Shown here: in pieces, positions 26,704 through 35,202 of the stretch
Layout: each line of letters opens with the position of its first letter
Numbering within the stretch: the stretch's first letter is position 1
DNA from: Rubrivivax sp.
Lineage (GTDB): Bacteria > Pseudomonadota > Gammaproteobacteria > Burkholderiales > Burkholderiaceae_C
DNA: 51,506 nt
Assembly: GCA_027485165.1 (NCBI GenBank)
Contig: JAIXRN010000103.1
Location: 1 to 51,506 of the forward strand
Direction: 5' to 3'
The notes under the pieces: generated by a model
What the model was told of the DNA's origin: nothing
The model's database searches: none
The model's input: the letters and a program-made list of their open reading frames with translations, nothing else
Translations under genes and position numbers: made by a program

Positions 26704-28119
26704 TCATAAGCCGACGCTGACAGCCACCCTCTGACGAATCTGCTCACGGTATCCCTCAATGTCGCCCTGCTTCATGCATTCGCTTTCATACTGGCATCGC
26801 CATTGGTTAGTGTCGACAATCCATCGGCTGACACGGCGATCCGCCACGAGCGCGGGTATCCTGTCGAGTGCATCTGCGGTGGTGGGGAACGGCAGCGCAT
26901 CGAAGCCTCCGGGCATCGGCATGCCGGCGCGATAGGGCATATCGGACCATTCACGCCAAATTCCCGCATCACATTGCGCTTGCTGGCATGCCAGCACTAA
27001 GCCACGCAACGTGTTCCTGTCTGAAAGCATTCGGTCGTAAAGCTTCACAACCTCCGAGCGAGAGGTATCGAACTTTAAAAGGAATCCTGGGTTGTGCAGC
27101 GCCTCGTTGGCAAACCCCATCAAGGTGATCAGCCGGAAATATGCTCTCGTGAGCACCTCTTCATCAGTGAGCTCAGGCAAAACGCTCTTGTCGGGCCAGT
27201 CAGGCAGGCTGCTATAACTTTGCACGACCATCAAAAAAGGCCTAGGGTGTGCCACCGCTTCTGTGGGTAGCCCGCTCACAGCGGTCAGAAGCGCAGTCTT
27301 GTCCATCGGAAAATCTTTGGCAGAACCACCCAGCTGCTCAAACTTGATATCCAGTTTTCCGTTCTTGCTGTATTTCTCCACGAGCGAGTTCATCGATGCA
27401 TTCATTGAGAAGCCCGCGCCAGAACCTTGTGCGGACACCTTCAACTGTTGCCGATCTTTCGCCTCAACTTCACGGAAGGACATTAACCCGTTGACCCGTG
27501 CGCCCCTGTGGATAACAGCGACAAACCCCGTTCCGCAAGCCTTCACGAAATCTGCTGGGCTGCTCGCGGCGAGTTTGCGAAGATCTTCCTTCAGCCTTAC
27601 CGCCCCCCCCCGATAGAACGATCGCATATCGACCCTGGTGCCATCTGGCGATGGGCTGAGGGCGGAAGCCTTTGGGTCGGGGCCGTCCAACGGAGCAACG
27701 AACTGCGGCGCCGTCATCACCTCAGCCAGCATAGCCACGTGCTCACCTGTGGATGTCAGGCTCGCGTTGTGTGCAAAGCTGGCGGACGCGCTGAACTTGG
27801 TTCCGGCCATTGATTTCATCTTCCCAGCTACTGATACGTTCAGAGCCCGTGCAAGGGACTCATGATCATTAGCCATCTGCAACGACATCCGCTTGTCGAT
27901 GTAATCCTCTTGGGCCGATCTGAACTCAATGCAGGTTTGACGGGGTGAGCCCGCACGGCGCTCATCCCACCCCCAACCGAGCTCAACTGGATCCAAGTTG
28001 GGAAATTCGATCACTGCACCCTGCAACGACCCGACTGGCTGAGCGGTCAGTTGAGTCGATGGCACAAGAGCCAACAGCGAGATGAGCGAGAGTCTCGATA
28101 TGGTAGGGCGCATGTCCAT
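26704..28119 (-). CDS. Exported MACPF/perforin-like protein, 471 aa
   Basis: Residues 1-27 form a signal peptide (ISRLSLISLLALVPSTQLTA), so the protein is exported. A Ser/Ala-rich amphipathic segment (LNVSVAGKMKSMAGTKFSAS, about 93-112) is followed by FVKACGTGFVAVIHRGARV at 191-209. This resembles the MACPF signature, in which a Y/C-G-T-H-[YF] motif precedes the pore-forming strands. The C-terminal 200 residues are unrecognised. The ATG at 28119, 9 bp after the upstream gene's stop, is preferred because it begins the signal peptide; the frame stays open 11 codons further. MACPF proteins make membrane pores. Here the match is partial (Gly-Phe replaces His-Tyr), so pore formation is an inference. 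Confidence 0.6.
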   Translation of the reverse strand: MDMRPTISRLSLISLLALVPSTQLTAQPVGSLQGAVIEFPNLDPVELGWGWDERRAGSPRQTCIEFRSAQEDYIDKRMSLQMANDHESLARALNVSVAGKMKSMAGTKFSASASFAHNASLTSTGEHVAMLAEVMTAPQFVAPLDGPDPKASALSPSPDGTRVDMRSFYRGGAVRLKEDLRKLAASSPADFVKACGTGFVAVIHRGARVNGLMSFREVEAKDRQQLKVSAQGSGAGFSMNASMNSLVEKYSKNGKLDIKFEQLGGSAKDFPMDKTALLTAVSGLPTEAVAHPRPFLMVVQSYSSLPDWPDKSVLPELTDEEVLTRAYFRLITLMGFANEALHNPGFLLKFDTSRSEVVKLYDRMLSDRNTLRGLVLACQQAQCDAGIWREWSDMPYRAGMPMPGGFDALPFPTTADALDRIPALVADRRVSRWIVDTNQWRCQYESECMKQGDIEGYREQIRQRVAVSVGL

Positions 28120-28127
28120 GGGAAGCT

Positions 28128-28598
28128 CTACTTCAGCACTTCGTCGAGGCACCGGTCCAGTGCGGACTTGCGATCTTGCTCAGTAGGAACGCGCTGCAGC
28201 GTTCCCGTAATGACGACGCCGGACCACTCTCTGTCGCCCTTATCACATGCATTGCCTCTACAAGATATTGGCACTGATGCCGACTTGCTGTTCCAGGAAA
28301 AAGCCCCGACTCCACCGCGATCAGTCTTACTCTTGACTCCCATGTTGGCCTCAGTAATTACGAAGCCATCGCGAGCGGTGTAATTGACAGTTTCATCCTT
28401 GTTCTGCCTGTCGCACCTAGTGAAATCTCTGATTTGGCCTGCGCGGCAGGTTACCCCGCCTTCAACTGAAAACGGTTCGGTTGTCCGAACTTTGGCAAGC
28501 TCACGTTCAACGCAGGCTGAGACTTGCTGCCGGGTGGTCTGGGCCTGTGTGCCCAAGCTTGCGGTAAGGGCTGCGACTACAAAACACAGAGCTTTCAT
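28128..28598 (-). CDS. Small exported cysteine-containing protein, 156 aa
   Basis: The signal peptide is MKALCFVVAALTASLGTQAQ. The mature part has six cysteines (in SACVER, VTCRAG, TRCDRQ, ISCRG, NACDKG and DRCLDE), enough for three disulfides in the periplasm or outside the cell. Its stop is 9 bp before the start of the MACPF-like gene, so the two are almost certainly co-transcribed and translationally linked. No family is recognised. It may be a partner, chaperone or immunity factor of the pore-like protein; this is speculation from position only. Confidence 0.7.
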   Translation of the reverse strand: MKALCFVVAALTASLGTQAQTTRQQVSACVERELAKVRTTEPFSVEGGVTCRAGQIRDFTRCDRQNKDETVNYTARDGFVITEANMGVKSKTDRGGVGAFSWNSKSASVPISCRGNACDKGDREWSGVVITGTLQRVPTEQDRKSALDRCLDEVLK

Positions 28599-28869
28599 GC
28601 TGGTTCCAATCTAGAATGGTAATGTTTCGCAATTGAGGCAGAATTAAGGCAGGTATGACGCTCCTGCGGGGATTTTTGCGTCGGTGCGGGCTCCTTGCTG
28701 ACGGAAGATGCCAAACTGCTCAACAGACTAGTCGGGCTTGAGGCAGACAACATCCTGAAAATTAGGGAAACCCTGCAAAACACGCCCATTTCTAGCACCT
28801 ACCTGGGCCATGGTGGTCCCTTGTAAGTGAGCGTCCGGCCGCCGCGTCTTGACGAGGTCTCTGAAGTCG
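28599..28869. other. Junction region at the right side of the GInt cargo
   Basis: The first 80 bp are AT-rich and could be the short AT-rich GInt end. From TTG 28695 to TAA 28826 the + strand reads 43 codons with protein-like composition (EDAKLLNRLVGLEADNIL, then KIRETLQNTPISSTYLGHG). It may be the tail of a gene cut by a rearrangement. No start signal is present and I do not recognise it. Confidence 0.3.
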
Positions 28870-29373
28870 CTATTGGCTCGGTTTGCCCGCCCCGACGAAG
28901 ACGAGGCACTCGACGAGATCAAGCGCGCCGAGCATGAGGTATTTCTCGCCGTCATCCCCCATGAGCATCAGGTCGTGGTCGCCCAGGTAGCTGTAGACGA
29001 AGGCCAGCAGGTAGCGCTCGACGTGTTCATTGTGGAATTGTTCGACGACTTTGGTTGCCAGTTTCTGCGGCACCCCTTCGTTGAAGCGCGCACGGGCCGT
29101 CAGTCGCTGCAGGCAGCCAACTTGGATGTCCTCGGTGACCAGCGACAACGGATGCCCGCTGAGGTTCATCGCCTGGAATGTGACGAGCAGGATGTGTAGC
29201 GCCACGTCCAATTGCGCCATGCCCACCTCCATGCGCAGCGACGCCAGGATTGAGGCAAGCATGTTGGGCTGCTGGGCGTGGACTTCGACGGCCAAGCGCA
29301 CCTTCTGGTCGTGGCTCGTGGCGCGCACGGCGATGTCGGCCTCGATCACCGCCCACTGCGTGAGTAGCCCCAT
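28870..29373 (-). CDS. Conserved-looking helical protein of unknown function, 167 aa
   Basis: Coding character is clear on this strand (QQPNMLASILASLRMEVGM, LDVALHILLVTFQAMNLSG, ERYLLAFVYSYLGDHD). It resembles small helical proteins that I associate with accessory DNA of proteobacteria, but no function is known to me. The frame is open beyond the ATG at 29373, but that part overlaps transposase fragments. It starts 2 bp after the stop of the IS66-like fragment and could be a passenger of that element. There is no signal peptide. Confidence 0.6.
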   Translation of the reverse strand: MGLLTQWAVIEADIAVRATSHDQKVRLAVEVHAQQPNMLASILASLRMEVGMAQLDVALHILLVTFQAMNLSGHPLSLVTEDIQVGCLQRLTARARFNEGVPQKLATKVVEQFHNEHVERYLLAFVYSYLGDHDLMLMGDDGEKYLMLGALDLVECLVFVGAGKPSQ

Positions 29374-29375
29374 CG

Positions 29376-29477
29376 TCAGGCCTGCCGCAAGCGACGCAGC
29401 AGTAACTTGTCGAGCCGGTGGTTGGAGTGTGTGTGGACGCGCAACAGCACGTCGCGCAGGTAGGCCCACGGATCGCC
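29376..29477 (-). pseudogene. C-terminal fragment of an IS66-like transposase
   Basis: The last 33 codons read GDPWAYLRDVLLRVHTHSNH and then a leucine/arginine-rich end. This matches the P-x-x-YLRDVL-x-R-x-x-TH pattern near the end of IS66-family transposases (TnpC). Nothing matching continues upstream; the sequence switches to an IS3 fragment on the other strand. Confidence 0.5.
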
Positions 29478-29914
29478 AAGCGCTGGCCCAGGACATCGAC
29501 GCCGCCTACGCAACAGGCGCTCGGCTGCGGCCGGCCTTCGAGATCGCCGGCATCGAGGTGCGGACGCTGCGGCGCTGGAAGGTCCGGCAAGGCCCAGGCG
29601 GCGTTGTGGTGGGCGATAGCCGGCCACAGGCGTTGCGACCGATGCCAAGCCATGCCTTGAGCCCTCAGAAGCGCGCTGCGCTGCTGGCGGTGGCCAACGA
29701 GCCGCGCTTCGCCGCGGTGCCGCTAGCGCGCATCGTGCCCATGCTGGCTGAAGAAGGCACGTACCTGGGCAGTCAGTCGAGGATGGCGCGCGTCCTCAAG
29801 GCCCACGGGCAGATCGCACGCTGGGGGCGCGCCAAGACCCCTAAGGCCATACAACGTCCTACCACCCACATCGCCATGGCTCCTGGCCAGGTCTGGTGCT
29901 GGAACATGACCTAG
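29468..29914 (+). pseudogene. N-terminal fragment of an IS3-family transposase (OrfB type)
   Basis: The frame reads like the start of an IS3 OrfB: a helix-turn-helix (FEIAGIEVRTLRRWK), then LSPQKRAALLAVANEPRFAA, IVPMLAEEGTYLGSQSRMAR and PTTHIAMAPGQVWCWNMT. In intact proteins the last segment is QVWSWDIT followed by the DDE catalytic domain. Here a TAG follows at once and the DDE domain is missing. The gene is therefore dead. The open frame upstream of 29468 is a shadow of the genes on the - strand. Confidence 0.75.
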
Positions 29915-30118
29915 CGGAAGCGGATCGGGAGTACTTGCGCCATTGAACCGGAATCGGTGGCGCAACTGATGGAAACCGCGGTGATGGACAGATCGCCGCC
30001 TGGAGTGCGCCCAACTGTCCACAACGCACGAACGCAGATGGACCACGTCACTGGGCTAAGCCCTTGATTCGTATAGCCGCGCAACTGTCCATCGCCAACA
30101 AAGAACCGAATGACCGAG
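29915..30118. other. Non-coding junction between IS debris and the tRNA operon
   Basis: No gene is seen. CAACTGTCCA occurs at about 30013 and 30082, and GATGGACAG at 29981, giving short direct and inverted repeats near the truncated tRNA gene. They may be recombination scars. Confidence 0.35.
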
Positions 30119-30145
30119 TGCGTCTACCGATTTCGCCACCCGGGC
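30119..30145 (-). pseudogene. Truncated tRNA-Leu: first 27 nt only (third gene of the Gly-Cys-Leu operon)
   Basis: Read on the - strand, it begins GCCCGGGTGGCGAAATC and continues GGTAGACGCA. This is a tRNA-Leu acceptor 5' strand and complete D arm, very close to the intact tRNA-Leu at 36.6 kb. After GACGCA, where the anticodon stem should begin, the sequence is unrelated. It lies downstream of tRNA-Gly and tRNA-Cys in the order known from glyW-cysT-leuZ, where the third gene is tRNA-Leu(UAA). The gene was broken by the accessory DNA on its 3' side. Confidence 0.8.
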
Positions 30146-30159
30146 AGCGCACAAAGCAT

Positions 30160-30190
30160 CAGGCCCCGGGCAGGGGGTGCGCGGGGCCTG
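30160..30190 (-). other. Hairpin between tRNA-Cys and the tRNA-Leu remnant
   Basis: CAGGCCCC (30160-30167) pairs with GGGGCCTG (30183-30190). No T-run follows, so it is more likely a processing or spacer hairpin of the tRNA transcript than a terminator. Confidence 0.4.
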
Positions 30191-30211
30191 GCATGGCGTC
30201 AATCGAAAACC

Positions 30212-30285
30212 TGGAGGCGCGACCCGGAGTCGAACCGGGCTAGACGGATTTGCAATCCGTTGCATAACCGCTTTGCTATCGCGCC
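30212..30285 (-). tRNA. cysT: tRNA-Cys, anticodon GCA
   Basis: Acceptor GGCGCGA pairs with TCGCGCC, followed by TCCA. The anticodon loop is TTGCAAA (GCA). The T arm is CCCGG TTCGACT CCGGG. All arms pair and CCA is encoded. It is the middle gene of the tRNA-Gly/Cys/Leu operon transcribed leftward. Confidence 0.96.
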
Positions 30286-30342
30286 CTGATCTGAAGCTAG
30301 TTTCAGCGTGCCACAGTGTCCCACAGGCCACCACGCCGCCAT

Positions 30343-30372
30343 GAAAAAGGGAAGCCGCGGCTTCCCTTTTTC
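30343..30372. terminator. 30-bp perfect palindrome, bidirectional terminator-like hairpin between tRNA-Gly and tRNA-Cys
   Basis: A run of five A, GGGAAGCC, GCGGCTTCCC and a run of five T form a perfect palindrome with a 13-bp stem. It has the features of an intrinsic terminator in both directions. It lies between two tRNA genes of one operon, so on the - strand it would limit transcription into tRNA-Cys unless read through or processed. Confidence 0.6.
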
Positions 30373-30378
30373 TACATT

Positions 30379-30454
30379 TGGAGCGGGAGAAGAGTCTCGA
30401 ACTCTCGACCTCAACCTTGGCAAGGTTGCGCTCTACCAACTGAGCTACTCCCGC
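30379..30454 (-). tRNA. glyW: tRNA-Gly, anticodon GCC
   Basis: Acceptor GCGGGAG pairs with CTCCCGC, followed by TCCA. The D arm is GTAGCTCAGTTGGTAGAGC, the anticodon loop TTGCCAA (GCC) and the T arm GAGAG TTCGAGA CTCTT. It is the first gene of the tRNA operon, with its promoter expected in the 103 bp before lon's stop. Confidence 0.96.
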
Positions 30455-30557
30455 TTGGAGCTTTACCCGCCAGATTCGGTGCAACAAACCCTGTTCGCTG
30501 CGCCTTTCATCTGTCGAGCCCTCTACTTTAACAGCAATGCAACGCCGTCTGCAAGTG

Positions 30558-32996
30558 TCAGTGCGGCAAACCGTCGGCGGCCACAGGCGCTGCCGGCCCC
30601 GCCGGTTTGGCCGCTTCGGCAGCGGCCGCCGCCAGAGGCACCAGTTCCTCGTCGGGCAGCGGGGTCGGCATACGCTCCAGGGCGATCTCAAGGACTTGGT
30701 CGATCCACTTCACGGGCACGATTTCCAGGTTGCTCTTTGCGTTCTCTGGAATGTCCTGCAGGTCCTTCACGTTCTCTTCCGGGATCAGCACCGTCTTGAC
30801 CCCGCCACGGTGCGCGGCCAGCAGCTTTTCCTTCAGCCCGCCGATGCCGGTGACTTCGCCGCGCAAGGTGATCTCACCCGTCATGGCCACGTCGGCGCGC
30901 ACCGGAATGCCGAGCAAGGCCGACACAAAGGCCGTGGTCATGGCCGCACCAGCGCTGGGCCCGTCTTTGGGCGTCGCACCGTCAGGCACGTGGATGTGGA
31001 TGTCGCGCTTCTCGAACAGTTCGTCCTTGATGCCCAAACGGCGGGCCCGCGAACGCACCACAGTGCGTGCGGCTTCCACCGATTCCTTCATCACATCGCC
31101 CAGTGAACCCGTGCGGGTGATGACGCCTTTGCCCGGCATCACGGCGGCCTCGATGGTCAGCAGGTCGCCGCCCACTTCCGTCCAGGCCAGGCCCACCACC
31201 TGCCCGATCTGGTTCTTCTTCTCGGTGCGGCCGAAGTCGTACTTGCGCACGCCCAGGAAGTCGTTCAGGTTGTCCTCGGTCACCGTGACCAGGCCCGTGT
31301 ACTTCTTCAGCTGGATACCCTTGACGACCTTGCGGCAGATCTTGCCGATCTCGCGCTCGAGCGAACGCACACCCGCTTCCCGCGTGTAGTAGCGCAGGAT
31401 GGCGCGGATGGCGCCCTCAGTGACGAGCATCTCGTGGTCATGCACGCCGTTGTTCTTCTGCTGCTTGGGCAGCAGGTAACGCTGGGCGATGTTGAGCTTC
31501 TCGTCCTCGGTGTAGCCGGCCAGGCGGATGACTTCCATCCGGTCCAGCAGGGCCGGCGGGATGTTCATGCTGTTGGACGTCGCCACGAACATCACGTCTG
31601 ACAGGTCGAAATCGACCTCGACGTAGTGGTCGCTGAAGGTGTGGTTCTGTTCCGGGTCCAGCACCTCGAGCAGGGCCGACGACGGGTCACCGCGGAAGTC
31701 CATGCCCAGCTTGTCGATCTCGTCCAGCAAGAACAGCGGGTTGCGCACACCCACCTTGGACAGGCTCTGCAGCACCTTGCCCGGCATGCTGCCGATGTAG
31801 GTGCGGCGGTGGCCGCGGATCTCGGCTTCGTCGCGCATGCCGCCCAGGGCCATGCGCACGAACTTGCGGCCGGTGGCGCGCGCCACGCTCTGGCCCAGGC
31901 TGGTCTTGCCCACGCCCGGGGGGCCCACCAGGCAGAGGATGGGCGCCTTGACCTTGTCCACGCGCTGCTGCACCGCGAGGTACTCGAGGATGCGGTCCTT
32001 GACCTTCTCCAGGCCGAAGTGGTCTTCGTTCAGCACCGCCTCGGCATTGGTGAGGTCGTGCTTGATCTTGGTCTTCTTCGCCCAGGGCAGATTGATGAGC
32101 GTGTCGATGAAGTTGCGCACCACCGTGGCTTCGGCGCTCATCGGGCTCATCAGCTTGAGCTTCTTCAGCTCGCTGTCGGCCTTCTTGCGCGCTTCCTTGC
32201 TCATCTTGGCCGCGGCGATCTTCTTCTCGAGTTCCTCGAGGTCGGCGCCCTCTTCCCCGTCACCCAGTTCCTTCTGGATGGCTTTGACCTGCTCGTTCAG
32301 GTAGTACTCGCGCTGGCTCTTTTCCATCTGCCGCTTCACGCGGCCGCGGATGCGCTTTTCCACCTGCAGGATGTCGACTTCGTGTTCCAGCAGTTCCAGC
32401 AGCTTTTCCAGCCGCTTGGCCACGCTGAAGAGGTCGAGCACGCTTTGCTTGGCTTCCAGCTTCAGCGGCAGGTGTGCAGCGATGGTGTCGGCCAGGCGGC
32501 CCGGGTCGTCGATGCCGGCGATGCTGGTCAGGATCTCGGGCGGGATCTTCTTGTTCAGCTTGACGTACTGGTCGAACTGCTGCGTCACCGCGCGACGCAA
32601 GGCTTCGATCTCGGGCGTGGCATCGGCGCCGGGTGCAACGGGCACCACTTCGCCGATGAAGTGTTCTTCGGCGTCGGTGATGCTGACCGTGGTGGCGCGC
32701 TGTATGCCTTCGACCAGCACTTTCACGGTGCCATCGGGCAGCTTCAGCATCTGCAGGATCGAACTGACGCAGCCGATCTCGAACATGTCGTCGGCCTTGG
32801 GCTCGTCCTTGCCGGCGGCCTTCTGCGCCACCAGCATGATCTGCCGGCCGCTTTCCATGGCCGCTTCAAGCGCCTTGATCGACTTCGGCCGGCCCACGAA
32901 CAGCGGGATGACCATGTGCGGGAACACGACCACATCGCGCAGCGGCAGCAGCGGCAGCGTGATGGGTTCAGACGGGAGGATGGGGTGTCCAGACAT
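30558..32996 (-). CDS. lon: Lon ATP-dependent protease, 812 aa
   Basis: Lon unfolds and degrades abnormal and regulatory proteins in the cytoplasm. The N-terminal substrate-binding domain starts at LPLLPLRDVVVFPHMVIPLF. The AAA+ domain has Walker A GPPGVGKTS and Walker B LFLLDEIDK. The C-terminal peptidase has catalytic Ser in DGPSAGAAM and Lys near ITLRGEVTGIGGLKEK. The ATG at 32996 (MSGHPILP) is chosen because GAGAGG lies just upstream; the frame extends 9 codons further. It is the last gene of the tig-clpP-clpX-lon cluster. Confidence 0.98.
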   Translation of the reverse strand: MSGHPILPSEPITLPLLPLRDVVVFPHMVIPLFVGRPKSIKALEAAMESGRQIMLVAQKAAGKDEPKADDMFEIGCVSSILQMLKLPDGTVKVLVEGIQRATTVSITDAEEHFIGEVVPVAPGADATPEIEALRRAVTQQFDQYVKLNKKIPPEILTSIAGIDDPGRLADTIAAHLPLKLEAKQSVLDLFSVAKRLEKLLELLEHEVDILQVEKRIRGRVKRQMEKSQREYYLNEQVKAIQKELGDGEEGADLEELEKKIAAAKMSKEARKKADSELKKLKLMSPMSAEATVVRNFIDTLINLPWAKKTKIKHDLTNAEAVLNEDHFGLEKVKDRILEYLAVQQRVDKVKAPILCLVGPPGVGKTSLGQSVARATGRKFVRMALGGMRDEAEIRGHRRTYIGSMPGKVLQSLSKVGVRNPLFLLDEIDKLGMDFRGDPSSALLEVLDPEQNHTFSDHYVEVDFDLSDVMFVATSNSMNIPPALLDRMEVIRLAGYTEDEKLNIAQRYLLPKQQKNNGVHDHEMLVTEGAIRAILRYYTREAGVRSLEREIGKICRKVVKGIQLKKYTGLVTVTEDNLNDFLGVRKYDFGRTEKKNQIGQVVGLAWTEVGGDLLTIEAAVMPGKGVITRTGSLGDVMKESVEAARTVVRSRARRLGIKDELFEKRDIHIHVPDGATPKDGPSAGAAMTTAFVSALLGIPVRADVAMTGEITLRGEVTGIGGLKEKLLAAHRGGVKTVLIPEENVKDLQDIPENAKSNLEIVPVKWIDQVLEIALERMPTPLPDEELVPLAAAAAEAAKPAGPAAPVAADGLPH

Positions 32997-33080
32997 TGAG
33001 AGACCTCTCTTTCTCGAACCCACATGAGGCCCAAGACCAGGAATGCAAGAAAGACAGAGCGGCTGCCCCGGGTGCCTAAC

Positions 33081-33166
33081 CCAAGCTTCCCGCCGCGGAA
33101 CCGGCTCCGCCGGTCCGCTGGCGGACGGCCCCCTCGGGGGGCAGCGAGCGCCAGCGAGCTTGGGGG
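33081..33166. repeat. REP-like composite hairpin between clpX and lon
   Basis: The ends CCAAGCTT and AGCTTGGGGG are mutually inverted. Inside are further inverted pairs, such as GAACCGGCTCCGCCGGTCC, CCGCTGGCGG and CCCCCTCGGGGGG. Elements containing CCCCTCGGGGGGCAGCGAG are spread between genes in many Burkholderiales. It may end clpX transcripts or stabilise mRNA. Confidence 0.55.
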
Positions 33167-33172
33167 CTCAAT

Positions 33173-34441
<1,269 letters not shown>

Positions 34442-34491
34442 GTCGGTGTGAACTGGGGGAGTTGCGCAGATGCTGCGGAAGATGATAGACG

Positions 34492-34525
34492 AAAGGCCCA
34501 GCCCTCCGCCTGGAGGAACTGGGCC
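34492..34525 (-). terminator. Intrinsic terminator-like hairpin between clpP and clpX
   Basis: On the - strand, GGCCCAG TT CCTCC AGGC GGAGG G CTGGGCC forms a stable two-part stem and is followed by TTTCG. The T-run is short, so partial termination (attenuation of clpX relative to clpP) is more likely than a full stop. Confidence 0.55.
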
Positions 34526-34581
34526 CTGAAGGCAGCACGCTTCGCGTGCTTTGCGCGCAGTCTGCGCAGGCCGCTGAAGCG

Positions 34582-35193
34582 TCAGCCTGGCCGCTTGTCC
34601 AGCACGGAGTCGATCAGGCCATAGTCCTTGGCCTCGACCGGGTTCATCCACAGGTCGCGCTCCATGTCGGCCGCGATGCGGTCCACGCTCTGGCCGGTGC
34701 GGTCGGCATAGATGCGGTTGAGCTGCTCGCGCGTCTTGATGATCTCGCGTGCCTGGATTTCGATGTCGCTGGCCTGACCCTGGGCGCCGCCGCTGGGCTG
34801 GTGGATCATGATGCGTGAGTTGGGCAGCGCAGCGCGCTTGCCCTTGGCACCAGCCATCAACAAGAAGCTGCCCATGCTGGCAGCCATGCCCATGCACAGC
34901 GTGGACACGTCGGGTTTGATGAACTGCATCGTGTCGTAGATCGACAAGCCGGCACTGACACTGCCGCCCGGGCTGTTGATGTAGAGGAAGATGTCCTTGT
35001 CGGGGTTCTCGCTCTCCAGGAACAGCATCTGCGCCACCACCAGGTTGGCGGTGGCGTCGTGCACCGGGCCGACCAGAAAGATGATGCGTTCACGCAGCAA
35101 GCGGCTGTAGATGTCGTAGGCACGCTCGCCGCGGCCCGACTGCTCGATGACGATGGGCACCATGCCCAGGCCGACGGTGTCTTGAACGCTCAT
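34582..35193 (-). CDS. clpP: ClpP, proteolytic subunit of the Clp protease, 203 aa
   Basis: A serine peptidase that forms the barrel of ClpXP/ClpAP. Catalytic Ser106 lies in GMAASMGSFLL and His131 in RIMIHQPSGG; the Asp is in the DRTGQSVD region. YINSPGGSVSAG, the oxyanion segment, is intact. Normal length. It follows tig by 9 bp on the same strand, so the two are co-transcribed. Confidence 0.98.
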   Translation of the reverse strand: MSVQDTVGLGMVPIVIEQSGRGERAYDIYSRLLRERIIFLVGPVHDATANLVVAQMLFLESENPDKDIFLYINSPGGSVSAGLSIYDTMQFIKPDVSTLCMGMAASMGSFLLMAGAKGKRAALPNSRIMIHQPSGGAQGQASDIEIQAREIIKTREQLNRIYADRTGQSVDRIAADMERDLWMNPVEAKDYGLIDSVLDKRPG

Positions 35194-35202
35194 TCTTTTC
35201 CT

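Larger units (their letters stand above)
20101..28830 (+). mobile_element. GInt-type integrative element: ginABCD operon plus cargo (right end estimated)
   Basis: GInt elements have a tripartite layout: a four-gene ginABCD operon at one end (three tyrosine recombinases and a small helical protein), a cargo region, and a short AT-rich end. This matches 20120-25701 followed by three exported-protein genes. The left end is placed just after the tRNA-Leu CCA, where TCGTG-GA-CACGA (20101-20112) forms a small inverted repeat. I found no direct repeat of the left end on the right, so the right limit is a guess between the cargo genes and the IS debris. Confidence 0.5.

Noticed and set aside
29030..29467. 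N-terminal part of the long + strand frame that leads into the IS3 fragment
   Set aside because: It is antisense to the helical 167-aa gene; transposase similarity begins only at about 29468.
1..30000. CRISPR array in the defence island
   Set aside because: No regularly spaced repeats of 25-40 bp were seen and no cas genes are present.
20080..30145. Direct repeat of the tRNA-Leu 3' end as a right attachment site
   Set aside because: I looked for the CGCCGACACCA end between 25.7 and 30.2 kb and did not find it.
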